64,000 bases of DNA from Oryzomicrobium terrae (lineage in GTDB: Bacteria > Pseudomonadota > Gammaproteobacteria > Burkholderiales > Rhodocyclaceae), in assembly GCF_008274805.1 (NCBI RefSeq), contig NZ_CP022579.1:1674001-1738000 (forward strand), read 5' to 3'. Positions 15,313 through 25,063 of the stretch are shown in pieces. The stretch's first letter is position 1. Each line of letters opens with the position of its first letter. The translations under genes and the position numbers were made by a program. The notes under the pieces were generated by a model that was given only the letters and a program-made list of their open reading frames with translations, was not told where the DNA came from and searched no databases.

Positions 15313-16521
15313 TCAGCCCTTCAGCACCTGAGCGATACCATCGGCCACGTAGTCGATGTTCTTGGCGTTGAGGGCTGCCAGACAGATGCGACCGGTGGAG
15401 ACGGCGTAGATGCCGAAGTCCTTCTGCAGCACGGCCACCTGATCGGCGCTCAGGCCGGTATAGGAGAACATGCCCCGCTGCTTGACCACGAAGGAGAAGT
15501 CCTGGGCCACGCCCTTGGCGGCCAGCTTTTCAACCAGGCCAGTGCGCATGGCGCGGATGCGGTCACGCATGCCAGCCAACTCGGATTCCCACTGGGCGCG
15601 CAGTTCAGGGCTGCTCAGCACGGTGGCGACGATGGCGGCGCCGTGGATTTGCGGATTGGAGTAGTTGGTGCGGATGACGCGCTTCACCTGGGACAGAACG
15701 CGGGAAGACTCTTCCTTGCTGGCGGTGACGATGGACAGGGCGCCGACACGTTCGCCATAGAGGGAGAAGCTCTTCGAGAAAGAGCTGGAGACGAAGAACT
15801 GCAGGCCGGAGGCAGAGAACAGGCGGACCGCCACCGCATCCTGGTCGATGCCGTCGGCAAAGCCCTGGTAGGCCATGTCGAGGAACGGCACCAGGCCCTT
15901 TTCACGGCAGGCGGCGACCACTTCTTCCCACTGGGCATCGGAGAGATCGGCGCCGGTAGGGTTGTGGCAGCAGGCGTGCAGGAGAATCACCGAGCCGGCG
16001 GGCAGGGAGAGCAGCTTGGCCTTCATGCCGGCAAAGTCCACGCCGCGGGTGGCCGCGTCGTAGTACGGGTAGGTCTCCACAGGGAAGCCCGCGGCCTCGA
16101 ACAGGGCGCGGTGGTTTTCCCAGGAGGGGTCGCTGATGTAGACCGTGGCGCCCGGGTTGAGGCGCTTGAGGAAGTCGGCGCCGATGCGCAGGGCGCCGGT
16201 GCCGCCGATACCTTGGGCGGTGACCACGCGGCCGGCAGCGATCAGATCGGAGCCGGCGCCGAACAGCAGGTTCTGCACGGCCTGAGTGTAGGTGGCCGGA
16301 CCTTCGATGGGCTGGTAGCCACGGGGCGGAGCCGCTTCCAGACGGGCCTTTTCAGCAGCCTTGACGGCGGCCAGCAGCGGAATCTTGCCGTTGTCGTCGT
16401 AGTACACGCCAACGCCCAGGTTCACCTTGGTGGGGCGGGTGTCGGCGTTGAAGGATTCGGTCAGTCCGAGAATCGGATCCCGAGGGGCCATCTCGACGGC
16501 GGCGAAGATCGAGGAAGTCAT
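15313..16521 (-). CDS. tyrB: Aromatic/aspartate aminotransferase (TyrB/AspC family)
   Basis: PLP-dependent class I aminotransferase exchanging the amino group of aspartate or aromatic amino acids with 2-oxoglutarate. 402 residues; the segments LLHACCHNPTGADLS and FVSSSFSKSFSLYGERVG (PLP lysine in SFSKSF) are diagnostic. The start at 16521 (MTSSIFAAVEMAPRDPILGL) has a GGAG ribosome site; the open frame upstream is not used. It diverges from uvrB with a shared 155-base promoter region. TyrB and AspC cannot be separated by eye, so substrate preference is uncertain. Confidence 0.9.
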   Translation of the reverse strand: MTSSIFAAVEMAPRDPILGLTESFNADTRPTKVNLGVGVYYDDNGKIPLLAAVKAAEKARLEAAPPRGYQPIEGPATYTQAVQNLLFGAGSDLIAAGRVVTAQGIGGTGALRIGADFLKRLNPGATVYISDPSWENHRALFEAAGFPVETYPYYDAATRGVDFAGMKAKLLSLPAGSVILLHACCHNPTGADLSDAQWEEVVAACREKGLVPFLDMAYQGFADGIDQDAVAVRLFSASGLQFFVSSSFSKSFSLYGERVGALSIVTASKEESSRVLSQVKRVIRTNYSNPQIHGAAIVATVLSSPELRAQWESELAGMRDRIRAMRTGLVEKLAAKGVAQDFSFVVKQRGMFSYTGLSADQVAVLQKDFGIYAVSTGRICLAALNAKNIDYVADGIAQVLKG

Positions 16522-16676
16522 AGGTGCTCCAGAAAGCTCCAAAAATAAAAACAGTGGGGTAGGGCAGGAACGTAACCGGAAAGGCCGGTCACTAACCCCT
16601 AGAATAGACGGCAACGGCAGGAACTTATCCCTGATAATTCCAGCGCGCCCGCCTTTGAACTGCACAAAATTTTAAC

Positions 16677-18758
16677 ATGGCTGAAATCGTAAAACTTGCC
16701 GAACACCGCTCGGTGGATAGCTCCAAGGTTGTTACCTATCCCGACAGCCCCTATCGCTTGCACCAGCCCTTTCCACCGGCCGGCGATCAGCCTGAGGCGA
16801 TCCGCCAGTTGATCGAAGGTCTGGAGGACGGATTGTCGTTCCAGACCCTGCTCGGGGTGACGGGGTCGGGCAAAACCTACACCATGGCCAACGTCATTGC
16901 CCGCACCGGGCGGCCCGCCCTAGTGCTGGCCCCGAACAAGACTTTGGCGGCCCAGTTGTACGCGGAGATGAATGAGTTCTTCCCGGAAAACGCGGTGGAG
17001 TACTTTGTCTCGTACTACGACTACTACCAGCCGGAAGCTTACGTTCCCTCCCGTGATCTGTTCATCGAGAAGGATTCGTCGATCAACGAGCACATCGAGC
17101 AGATGCGCCTGTCGGCCACCAAGTCGCTGTTGGAGCGGCGCGACGTAGTGATCGTGGCCACTGTGTCATGCATCTACGGTATCGGCGACAAAGATGACTA
17201 TCACACCATGATTTTGCACGTCCGCAAGGGCGACAAGATTGGCCAGCGCGACATCATCGAACGCCTTGCTACCATGCAGTACACTCGCAACGAGATCGAT
17301 TTCCGCCGTGGCACCTTCCGGGTTCGGGGCGACGTAATTGACATCTTTCCTGCCGAACATGCCGAGCACGCCATCCGCATCAGCTTGTTCGACGATGAGG
17401 TCGATGGGCTGACCGTGTTCGATCCCCTCACCGGTCAGATTCTGCACAAGCTACCGCGATTTACTGTCTATCCATCCAGTCACTACGTAACCCCCCGGGC
17501 CACGGTGCTCCGGGCGGTGGAGACGATCAAGGCCGAGTTGCGCGAGCGCAGCCAGTATTTCCTGTCCACTGCCAAGCTAGTGGAAGCCCAGCGTATCGAG
17601 CAACGCACCAAGTTTGACCTGGAGATGCTGAACGAACTGGGGTTCTGCAAGGGGATTGAAAACTACTCCCGCCATCTGTCTGGGCGGCAACCCGGGGAGC
17701 CTCCGCCGACCCTGATCGATTACCTGCCGGCCGATGCCCTGATGTTCATTGATGAGTCCCATGTGACCATTGGACAGGTGGGGGCCATGTACAAGGGGGA
17801 TCGTTCGCGCAAGGAAAACCTGGTGGAGTACGGTTTCCGTCTGCCCTCGGCGATGGACAACCGGCCGCTCAAGTTCGAAGAGTTCGAGCGGATGATGCGC
17901 CAGACGGTATTTGTCTCGGCGACTCCCTCCGAATATGAGGCGACCCACGCCGGCCAGGTGGTGGAGCAGGTGGTGCGGCCTACCGGCCTGATCGACCCGG
18001 AAGTGGTGGTTCGTCCGGCCATGAGCCAGGTGGACGATGTGCTCTCGGAAATCCGCAAACGGATCGCCCGGGAAGAACGGGTGCTGGTGACCACCCTGAC
18101 CAAGCGCATGGCCGAGGATCTGACCGATTACCTGGGCGAGCACGGCGTGCGTGTGCGTTACCTCCACTCGGACATCGACACGGTGGAGCGGGTTGAGATC
18201 ATCCGTGATCTGCGCTTGGGCGAGTTCGACGTGCTGGTGGGGATCAACCTGCTGCGTGAAGGTTTGGATATCCCTGAAGTGTCGCTGGTAGCCATCCTCG
18301 ATGCAGACAAGGAAGGCTTCTTGCGGTCCGAACGTTCCCTCATTCAGACCATCGGTCGGGCGGCGCGTAACCTCAACGGTAGCGCAATCCTCTATGCAGA
18401 CCGGATCACCAACTCAATGCAGCGCGCCATGGACGAAACCGGTCGTCGGCGCGAAAAGCAGATGGCGTTCAATGCGGCTAACGGCATCACGCCAAAAGGC
18501 GTGAGCAAACGTATCAAGGACATCATCGACGGTATCTATGATGCCGACGCCGCCCAGGAAACCCACAAGGTTGCCCAAGAGCGGGCTCGTTACGATGCCC
18601 TGGATGAAAAGACCGTGGCCAAGGAAATCAAGCGGTTGGAGAAAGCAATGCTGGAGCACGCCAAGAATCTTGAATTTGAGAAAGCCGCTGCAGCCCGTGA
18701 TGAGCTTTTCAAGCTCAAGGAGAGAGCATTCGGGGCGGCAGTTCACGATGAGGAATGA
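16677..18758 (+). CDS. uvrB: Excinuclease ABC subunit B
   Basis: Damage-verifying helicase-like subunit of nucleotide excision repair, acting with UvrA and UvrC. 693 residues. Walker A GVTGSGKT at residues 60-67, the DNA-clamping beta-hairpin around [15 protein letters not shown] (113-127), the Walker B-like FIDESH, helicase motif VI near QTIGRAARN, and a C-terminal UVR motif (about 650-685) for UvrC contact. No good Shine-Dalgarno is visible upstream of the ATG, and I see no obvious LexA box in the intergenic region. Confidence 0.97.
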   Translation: MAEIVKLAEHRSVDSSKVVTYPDSPYRLHQPFPPAGDQPEAIRQLIEGLEDGLSFQTLLGVTGSGKTYTMANVIARTGRPALVLAPNKTLAAQLYAEMNEFFPENAVEYFVSYYDYYQPEAYVPSRDLFIEKDSSINEHIEQMRLSATKSLLERRDVVIVATVSCIYGIGDKDDYHTMILHVRKGDKIGQRDIIERLATMQYTRNEIDFRRGTFRVRGDVIDIFPAEHAEHAIRISLFDDEVDGLTVFDPLTGQILHKLPRFTVYPSSHYVTPRATVLRAVETIKAELRERSQYFLSTAKLVEAQRIEQRTKFDLEMLNELGFCKGIENYSRHLSGRQPGEPPPTLIDYLPADALMFIDESHVTIGQVGAMYKGDRSRKENLVEYGFRLPSAMDNRPLKFEEFERMMRQTVFVSATPSEYEATHAGQVVEQVVRPTGLIDPEVVVRPAMSQVDDVLSEIRKRIAREERVLVTTLTKRMAEDLTDYLGEHGVRVRYLHSDIDTVERVEIIRDLRLGEFDVLVGINLLREGLDIPEVSLVAILDADKEGFLRSERSLIQTIGRAARNLNGSAILYADRITNSMQRAMDETGRRREKQMAFNAANGITPKGVSKRIKDIIDGIYDADAAQETHKVAQERARYDALDEKTVAKEIKRLEKAMLEHAKNLEFEKAAAARDELFKLKERAFGAAVHDEE

Positions 18759-19017
18759 GGCCCTAGTGCTCTTCAAGTGCCAGTTGTCCCGTGGCGGTCG
18801 CGTGCCCCTAATACCTTGCTATGTTAGCTCAATAACCTTGCTGGCCGAGTGAATCCTTAGTCGGCCATTGCCCATGTTGCAATGCAAATTGCGCAAAGGC
18901 ACTTAGGGTGGCATTCTGTAATTAAGAATTAGGCGGTGTTTTTATTTGCGCGAATACGCACATTTCGGGCGATTTTTCGTCTGAAATGTAAATAACGCAT
19001 TGAATAACAAGGCGTTT

Positions 19018-19602
19018 ATGAAGATTTTATTCGTTTGCATGGGGAATATATGCCGCTCTCCGACGGCAGAGGGGGTTTTCCGTCATTTCGTGAACCAGGC
19101 CGGCTTGTCCGAAACGATTGAAATCGATTCTGCAGGTACTCACGGCTACCACGTAGGAGAGGCGCCGGATTCCCGTACACAGCGTGCCGCAGCAATGCGC
19201 GGCTATGATCTGTCGATGCTGAGGGCGCGGAAAGTTGCGGCTGCCGACATGGATTATTTTGATCTGGTGCTGGCGATGGATCGAGCCAATCTGGACACCT
19301 TGCGGCGGCTCTGCCCAAGCGACCGGCAGCATCGGCTCAAGCTCTTCATGCATTACGCCCGCCAGTTCGACGACGATGAAGTTCCCGACCCGTATTACGG
19401 CCTCGGGCATGGTTTCGATCTGGTTCTGGACATGGTGGAAGATGCTGCCCAAGGGCTGCTGGCTTCAATCTGCCGAGAACTGGGCAAGGATTCACTGCCT
19501 TCCTCTTCAACTGAGGCTAACGCTGAAAAGATGGCGTCGCCTCCGGAGGCAGGGGGAGCTCTTCCGGTCGCAGGGTTGGAGAGCGGTAAGTCGTTGCACT
19601 GA
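19018..19602 (+). CDS. Low-molecular-weight protein-tyrosine phosphatase with a C-terminal tail
   Basis: Cytosolic phosphatase; the P-loop C-x5-R is residues 7-13 (CMGNICR) followed by SPTAEG, and the general-acid loop is DPYYG (Asp124). The start MKILFVCMGN at 19018 has an AAGG-type ribosome site; a start 18 bases upstream is possible but less likely. The catalytic domain ends near residue 155; about 40 Ser/Pro/Glu-rich residues follow that are unusual for this small family. It converges on rne, and a terminator separates them. Substrate unknown. The 259-base gap before it is AT-rich compared with its surroundings, with no gene seen. Confidence 0.9.
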   Translation: MKILFVCMGNICRSPTAEGVFRHFVNQAGLSETIEIDSAGTHGYHVGEAPDSRTQRAAAMRGYDLSMLRARKVAAADMDYFDLVLAMDRANLDTLRRLCPSDRQHRLKLFMHYARQFDDDEVPDPYYGLGHGFDLVLDMVEDAAQGLLASICRELGKDSLPSSSTEANAEKMASPPEAGGALPVAGLESGKSLH

Positions 19603-19617
19603 GTGGGGGGCGCTTAG

Positions 19618-19655
19618 AAAAAAACAAAGGGAGCCTAACGGCTCCCTTTGTTTTT
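19618..19655. terminator. Bidirectional terminator between the tyrosine phosphatase gene and rne
   Basis: AAAACAAAGGGAGCC and GGCTCCCTTTGTTTTT pair around a short loop, with A and T runs on the two sides; it can serve both convergent transcripts. Confidence 0.93.
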
Positions 19656-19684
19656 GCAGCAAAGTTTAAGCTTGAGGGGCTAGA

Positions 19685-22528
19685 TCAACCCTGGTTGTCC
19701 GTAGCACGGGTTTCAACCATGACCAGGGGTTCCGAGCTGACAGCATGCGCAGCACGACGAACCGGGCGACCACGAGGGGCTGCCGGCTCAACCGGAACAC
19801 TCACTGGAGCCGCATCGGCTTTCGTTTCGATCATCACCAAGCCGGAATCGGCCAGGGCTTCGGCCACTTTGGGTGCTGGCGCCGGTGCCGGGGCGGTAAC
19901 CGCTTCGATGACTGCCGGCTCAACGGGAGCAGCGGCTTCCACGGGGGCGGTGGGGGCCGGTTCTGCGTGGGCCTGAGCCAAAACTTCCGCGGCTTCTTGT
20001 GCCACTTCCTGGATCTGTGGGGCAGGTTCCGCCGCGACAGGGACCGCAGGGCTGAGGACAGGCTCGCTGGCTGCGGGGGCGGTCGTTGCAGCCTGTTCCA
20101 CCTGCTCGGCAGGTGCGGACGCAGTCACATCGATTTCCGCTGTCGGCTGGACGATTTCTTCCTGGCCAGTTTCCCCCGCTACGTTCTCCTGCGGGCGGCG
20201 CTCACCGCGTTCGCGACGGCCACCACGGCGACCGCGACGGCGGCTGCCTTCTTCGCCGCTGCCTTCTGCAGTAGCTTCGCTTGCCGGAGCTTCCGCAGCC
20301 GGAATCGCTTCCACGGCAATACCGGCTTCCACTGCCGCGGCATTCACCAAGGCCTCCTGGGTCGCTACTGCATCGGCCTGTTGCTTGGGAGAGCGCTCAC
20401 CGCGCTCGCGGCGCCCTTCGCGACGTTCACCGCGCTCGGGACGCTCAGCGCGTTCCTGTCGTTCGGCACGCTCAGCCGTGACCTGGCCTTCTTCGTTCTG
20501 CTGGACCGGGCGCTCACGACGATTGTCGCGGCCTTCGCCACGGGGCTCGCGCCCTTCGCCGCGACTCCGACGGCCTTCGCCAGCTTCACCGCGTCCTTGC
20601 TGAGCCGGGCGATTTTCCTGGGAGGAGCGATTGCGCCCTTCGCCACGGCTCTCACGGGTTTCCTGGGTCTCCTTGCCGCGGCCTTCGCCACGGCCCGTAT
20701 CGCTACGTTCGCCGCGCCGGCCACGGCCTTCGCTGCGACGACCATCACGCCCCTCCCCGCGGCCATCGCGCTGGCCGTTACGGCCGCGAGGCGCCGGTGC
20801 CGGAGCGGCTGTCTTCTCCTCCGGACGATTGCCGCGGAACCAGCCGAAAATGCGGGAAATGATGCCCGGCTCGCCGACTTTGGTGCTGGCTTCAGGCGCC
20901 TTTTCCGGCACCACAGGGGCGGGCTGCTCCGGCGTCAGATTCTTGATGGCAGCTTCCTGACGTACCGGTTTGGCGTTGGCTTCGGTAGCCAGCGCTACTT
21001 CGTCGGCAGGCGCATTGACCATGCGATAGGACGGGGCGCGGACTTCTTCCTGGTTCAGGTCGTCGTGGCGCAGGCGGATGATTTCGTGGGCCGGGGTCTC
21101 CAGGTGCTTGTTGGGGATGAGCAGGATTGTGACCTTGTGGCGGAACTCGATCGCCTGGATGTCGTTGCGCTTCTCGTTGAGCAGGAAGGTGCCCACGTCC
21201 ACCGGCACCTGGCAGTGCACGGCGCCCGTGTTTTCCTTCATGGCCTCTTCTTCGAGGATACGCAGGATGTGCAGGGCCGCGGACTCGGTGGAGCGGATGT
21301 GGCCGGTGCCGTTGCAGCGCGGGCAGGGGATGTAGCTAGTTTCGGCCAGGGCGGGACGCAGGCGTTGACGGGACAGTTCCATCAGGCCGAAGCGGCTGAT
21401 CTTGCCCATCTGCACCCGGGCGCGGTCGTAGCGCAGCGCATCGCGCAGGCGGTTTTCCACCTCGCGTTGGTTGCGCTGGTTTTCCATATCGATGAAGTCG
21501 ATGACGATCAGGCCGCCCAGGTCGCGCAGGCGCAGCTGGCGGGCCAGTTCCTCGGCCGCTTCCAGGTTGGTGCGGAAGGCGGTGTCCTCGATGTCCTGAC
21601 CGCGGGTGGCACGGCCGGAGTTCACGTCCACGGCCACCAGGGCTTCGGTATGGTCGATCACGATGGCGCCGCCGGAGGGCAGGTTCACCTGCCGGCCGAA
21701 GGCGGTCTCGATCTGGTGCTCGATCTGGAAGCGAGAGAAGAGGGGGACGTCGTCGCGGTAGCGCTTGACCCGGCTGACGTTGGCGGGCATTACCGTGCCC
21801 ATGAAGGCTTGGGCCTGCTCGAAGATCTCGTCGGTGTCGATCAAGATCTCGCCGATGTCCGGCTGGAAGTAGTCGCGGATGGCGCGGATGACCAGGCTGC
21901 CTTCCTGATAGATCAGCAGCGGGGCTTTCTGTTCGGAGGAGACGCCTTCGATAGCGGTCCACAGTTGCAGCAGGTAGTTCAGGTCCCACTGCAGCTCTTC
22001 AGCGCTGCGGCCGATGGCGGCGGTGCGCGCAATCAGGCTCATCCCGCCGGGGACCTCGATCTGGTCCATGATCTCCCGCAGCTCGGCACGCTCATCACCC
22101 TCGACGCGGCGGGAAACACCGCCACCGCGGGGGTTGTTGGGCATCAAAACGAGGTAGCGGCCGGCCAGGCTGACGTAGGTGGTCAGGGCGGCGCCCTTAT
22201 TGCCGCGCTCGTCCTTGTCGACCTGGACGATCAGCTCTTGACCTTCGCGCAGAGCATCCTGAATACGGGCCTTGCTGACTTCGACGCCCGGCTGGAAGTA
22301 GGCGCGGGAGACTTCCTTGAACGGCAGGAAGCCGTGGCGGTCGGCGCCGTAATCGACGAACGCCGCTTCGAGCGACGGTTCGATCCGGGTGATGACCCCC
22401 TTGTAGATGTTGCTCTTGCGTTGTTCCTTGGCGGCCGACTCGATGTCGAGGTCGATCAGTTTCTGACCGTCGACAATCGCGACACGGAGTTCCTCGGCCT
22501 GTGTCGCATTGAAAAGCATTCGCTTCAT
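19685..22528 (-). CDS. rne: Ribonuclease E
   Basis: Endonuclease that starts most mRNA decay and processes rRNA and tRNA precursors. From the N-terminus: S1 RNA-binding domain (about 40-120), 5' sensor/RNase H region, DNase I-like catalytic domain with VVDVNSGRATRGQ and LIVIDFID carrying the metal-binding Asp residues, and the zinc-link CPRCNGTG. The C-terminal half is low-complexity: an Arg/Gly/Glu-rich stretch of about 150 residues built from GRGEGR-like units, then an Ala/Pro/Glu-rich tail, typical of a disordered degradosome scaffold and RNA-binding site. The start at 22528 has a GGGAG ribosome site. Confidence 0.96.
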   Translation of the reverse strand: MKRMLFNATQAEELRVAIVDGQKLIDLDIESAAKEQRKSNIYKGVITRIEPSLEAAFVDYGADRHGFLPFKEVSRAYFQPGVEVSKARIQDALREGQELIVQVDKDERGNKGAALTTYVSLAGRYLVLMPNNPRGGGVSRRVEGDERAELREIMDQIEVPGGMSLIARTAAIGRSAEELQWDLNYLLQLWTAIEGVSSEQKAPLLIYQEGSLVIRAIRDYFQPDIGEILIDTDEIFEQAQAFMGTVMPANVSRVKRYRDDVPLFSRFQIEHQIETAFGRQVNLPSGGAIVIDHTEALVAVDVNSGRATRGQDIEDTAFRTNLEAAEELARQLRLRDLGGLIVIDFIDMENQRNQREVENRLRDALRYDRARVQMGKISRFGLMELSRQRLRPALAETSYIPCPRCNGTGHIRSTESAALHILRILEEEAMKENTGAVHCQVPVDVGTFLLNEKRNDIQAIEFRHKVTILLIPNKHLETPAHEIIRLRHDDLNQEEVRAPSYRMVNAPADEVALATEANAKPVRQEAAIKNLTPEQPAPVVPEKAPEASTKVGEPGIISRIFGWFRGNRPEEKTAAPAPAPRGRNGQRDGRGEGRDGRRSEGRGRRGERSDTGRGEGRGKETQETRESRGEGRNRSSQENRPAQQGRGEAGEGRRSRGEGREPRGEGRDNRRERPVQQNEEGQVTAERAERQERAERPERGERREGRRERGERSPKQQADAVATQEALVNAAAVEAGIAVEAIPAAEAPASEATAEGSGEEGSRRRGRRGGRRERGERRPQENVAGETGQEEIVQPTAEIDVTASAPAEQVEQAATTAPAASEPVLSPAVPVAAEPAPQIQEVAQEAAEVLAQAHAEPAPTAPVEAAAPVEPAVIEAVTAPAPAPAPKVAEALADSGLVMIETKADAAPVSVPVEPAAPRGRPVRRAAHAVSSEPLVMVETRATDNQG

Positions 22529-22996
22529 GTGTGGGCTCCCGCGCGCCGGCACGGGCAGCCTCCCACTGCAGGGCAGCGAGGCAATTAGTTGTGCGGTTTC
22601 CTGTTGTACATGAAGGGCCGTAGGTTCAACTAATTCTTGAAAATCGCTGGGAGTATCGGGTAGCGCTGATGGGTCGGTAGGTTATTACCGGGTTTCAGCC
22701 GGAAAAGCCGTTGTGGGGCGTGCCGGGGAAACCGCTACTGTTCTGCATGGGCGGCTGAACGTGCGTTTATCGCTTTAATGCTTGAGGCGCGCAAATCCAG
22801 TACCATCGCTGCTTTTTGGTGAGCGACATTAACCGTCTGATTTAGCGTTGGCCTGATCTTGCGCAGGTTCGCGCAAGCGAGGCGGCTGTGGCTGGCCACG
22901 GGTGTATTCCGGTGTGTTGGAACGGGTCCGTTCGGTCTTACAGCGCAGCGTCCCTTTCAGGCTGAGACGAAAATCGCAGGAAGTATATATCCAAAA
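22529..22996. other. 468-base divergent intergenic region between rne and rluC
   Basis: No convincing gene is seen. It must hold the rne leader and the promoters of both divergent genes. Near rne it can form a hairpin with arms GCCTC/GAGGC (22558-22582). In E. coli the rne leader folds into a structure that RNase E itself cleaves for autoregulation; a similar role here is inference. No clear sigma70 promoter was identified for rluC. Confidence 0.5.
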
Positions 22997-23974
22997 ATGT
23001 CCGAGATTCAAAAAAGCACGGTAAACCGCGTCGTTATTGATGCCGACGAGGCGGGGCAGCGGCTCGACAACTATCTGGTGCGCGTCTGCAAGGGCGTGCC
23101 GAAAAGCCATGTTTACCGCATCTTGCGCAGCGGTGAGGTGCGGGTAAACAGCGGCCGGGTCGATGCCGCCTACCGTTTGCAAGCGGGTGATACGGTGCGT
23201 ATCCCGCCCATCCGCCTGGCCGAAAAGCCGGTGGCTACCGCTACCGCCGAAGTCGGCATGCTGCGCGCCGAGTTGCCGGTGGTGTATGAAGACGACGCCT
23301 TGCTTGCCATCAACAAGCCGGCAGGTATTGCCGTCCATGGCGGCAGTGGCCTGTCCTTTGGCGTCATCGAGGCCTTGCGCCGGCAGCGCCCCCAGGCACG
23401 CTTCCTGGAGCTGGCCCACCGGCTCGACCGGGAAACATCGGGGCTGCTGTTGATCGGCAAGAAACGCTCGGCCCTGACGGCGTTGCATGATCTGTTTCGC
23501 CATCACCGCGCCGACAAGCGCTACCTGGCCCTGGCCAAGGGTCGCCTGGAAAAACCGGTGACCCACGTTCAAGCGGCACTGCACAAGTACTTGACCGAGG
23601 ACGGTGAGCGGCGTGTTTCGGTCCATGAAGACGGCAAGGCTTCCCACAGTATTTTTCGTCTCGTGGCCCGCTGGCAATCGGCTTCGCTGGTGGAGGCGCA
23701 GATAAAGACCGGGCGAACCCACCAGATCCGGGTGCACTTGAACCACCTGGGGCACCCTATCCTGGGGGATGAAAAATACGGGGATTTCGCCCTGAACAAG
23801 GCCTTGGCCAAGGATGGACTGAAACGCATGTTCCTGCATGCCTGGCGCTTGTCGTTTCCTCACCCTTTGACTGGGGAGCGACTCAATCTGGAGGCTCCCT
23901 TGCCCTCTGAACTACACCAATACCTCGTCCGACTGTCGGCACGGGAGCAACAGGATTATGGCGAAGCAATTTGA
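22997..23974 (+). CDS. rluC: 23S rRNA pseudouridine synthase RluC
   Basis: Isomerises uridines of 23S rRNA (positions 955, 2504 and 2580 in E. coli). 325 residues: S4 RNA-binding domain (about 20-80) and RluA-type catalytic domain with Asp144 in HRLDRETSGLLLIGK as the nucleophile. The start MSEIQKSTVNRVVIDADEAG at 22997 fits the family; the upstream in-frame extension is not conserved-looking. It is divergent from rne, as in many gamma- and betaproteobacteria, and overlaps the next gene by 17 bases, implying translational coupling. Confidence 0.95.
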   Translation: MSEIQKSTVNRVVIDADEAGQRLDNYLVRVCKGVPKSHVYRILRSGEVRVNSGRVDAAYRLQAGDTVRIPPIRLAEKPVATATAEVGMLRAELPVVYEDDALLAINKPAGIAVHGGSGLSFGVIEALRRQRPQARFLELAHRLDRETSGLLLIGKKRSALTALHDLFRHHRADKRYLALAKGRLEKPVTHVQAALHKYLTEDGERRVSVHEDGKASHSIFRLVARWQSASLVEAQIKTGRTHQIRVHLNHLGHPILGDEKYGDFALNKALAKDGLKRMFLHAWRLSFPHPLTGERLNLEAPLPSELHQYLVRLSAREQQDYGEAI

Positions 23975-24614
23975 TCTGATCGTTTTCGACTGGGATGGCA
24001 CCTTGATGGATTCGGCGGCGGCCATCGTCACTGCAATTCAGGCCGCCAGCCGCGATCTGGGCCTGTCGGTACCCACTGACCGCCAAGCTCGCTACGTGAT
24101 TGGCCTAGGGCTGGCCGATGCACTGCATCATGCCGTGCCGGACCTGCCTCGGGAGCGCTACGAGGAAATGGTCGAACGCTACCGCTACCATTACCTCTCC
24201 CGGGATCATGAACTGACGTTGTTTGGCGGGATCCCCGAACTGATGGCCGAGCTACAGGATGCCGGCTATGCGTTGGCGGTGGCGACCGGCAAGAGTCGTC
24301 TCGGTCTCAACAGGGCATTGGCGGTGAGCGGTCTTGAAGATTTCTTCCATGCCACGCGTTGTGCCGACGAGTGCCATTCCAAGCCCCATCCGCAGATGTT
24401 GCAGGAGCTGATGGAGGAGTTTGCGGTTCCGCCCGGGCGCACCCTGATGATTGGCGATACCACCCACGACCTGCAGATGGCGGCTAACGCCGGCACAGGT
24501 GCAATTGGCGTTACCTATGGTGCTCACGTGCCTGAGGAACTCAAAGCCCTGGGGCCGCTGGCAGTGGTTGATGCGGTCGAGGAACTTGGGACGTGGCTAC
24601 GCCGTCACGGATGA
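23958..24614 (+). CDS. HAD-IA family phosphatase (phosphoglycolate-phosphatase-like)
   Basis: 218 residues with the HAD motif I DWDGTLMDS (Asp11 nucleophile, Asp13 acid/base), a helical cap, motif II around VATGKS and motif III/IV MIGDTTHDLQMA. The family hydrolyses small phosphate esters such as phosphoglycolate or nucleotides; the actual substrate cannot be read from sequence. It overlaps rluC by 17 bases at its start and the Rieske gene by 4 bases (ATGA) at its end, so the three genes form one translationally coupled unit. Confidence 0.9.
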   Translation: MAKQFDLIVFDWDGTLMDSAAAIVTAIQAASRDLGLSVPTDRQARYVIGLGLADALHHAVPDLPRERYEEMVERYRYHYLSRDHELTLFGGIPELMAELQDAGYALAVATGKSRLGLNRALAVSGLEDFFHATRCADECHSKPHPQMLQELMEEFAVPPGRTLMIGDTTHDLQMAANAGTGAIGVTYGAHVPEELKALGPLAVVDAVEELGTWLRRHG

Positions 24615-24997
24615 TGGAACCCGAAGACGGGGAATCCACCCAATACGCTTACATCTGCCAGGCCGCCGACTTGGAGGATGGAGGAAAAGGTGTGCGCTTT
24701 TCGGTGTGGCGCCACGGTGTAGCCGAGCCGGCCTTCGTCGTCCGTTTTGCCGGACAGGTCCGGGGATTTCTCAATCGCTGCGCCCATGTTCCCGTAGAGC
24801 TGGATTGGCAGGAGGGAGAATTCTTCGATCATTCAAGGCTATACTTGATTTGTGCAGTGCATGGCGCGCTCTACGACCCGCATTCCGGGCGCTGCCTCGG
24901 TGGCCGTTGCAATGGTCGCGGATTGATTCCTGTACCGGTGGTGGAACGCGAAGGGGCCGTATTTCATATGGTTGATGCCGATAACATTGATCTGTGA
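24611..24997 (+). CDS. Small Rieske [2Fe-2S] protein
   Basis: 128 residues, essentially one Rieske domain. The first cluster motif is C-x-H in NRCAHVPVEL, the second C-x2-H in LICAVHGALYDP, separated by 21 residues. No signal peptide or membrane helix, so it is cytosolic, unlike the bc1 Rieske protein; it resembles the stand-alone ferredoxin-type Rieske proteins of dioxygenases, but no oxygenase is nearby. The start at 24611 overlaps the HAD stop codon as ATGA; an ATG at 24593 is also in frame. Electron partner unknown. Confidence 0.85.
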   Translation: MMEPEDGESTQYAYICQAADLEDGGKGVRFSVWRHGVAEPAFVVRFAGQVRGFLNRCAHVPVELDWQEGEFFDHSRLYLICAVHGALYDPHSGRCLGGRCNGRGLIPVPVVEREGAVFHMVDADNIDL

Positions 24998-25063
24998 TCG
25001 GGAATCTCAAGCAAGTCGTCGCCCCGCACTGCCTTATTCATTATTTCAAGTGTTGAAATCTCC

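Noticed and set aside
18759-19017. AT-rich gap before the tyrosine phosphatase gene as a possible small RNA or island edge
   Set aside because: No hairpin with a T run, no repeat and no integration signature was seen; likely just the promoter region.
20380-20760. Repeat array that could suggest CRISPR or a satellite
   Set aside because: Units are imperfect, irregularly spaced and in frame with Arg/Gly-rich RNase E; no unique spacers.
19745-22588. 947-residue open frame on the plus strand, opposite rne
   Set aside because: It is antisense to a well-recognised RNase E, has low-complexity composition mirroring the Arg/Gly-rich tract, and no domain is recognisable.
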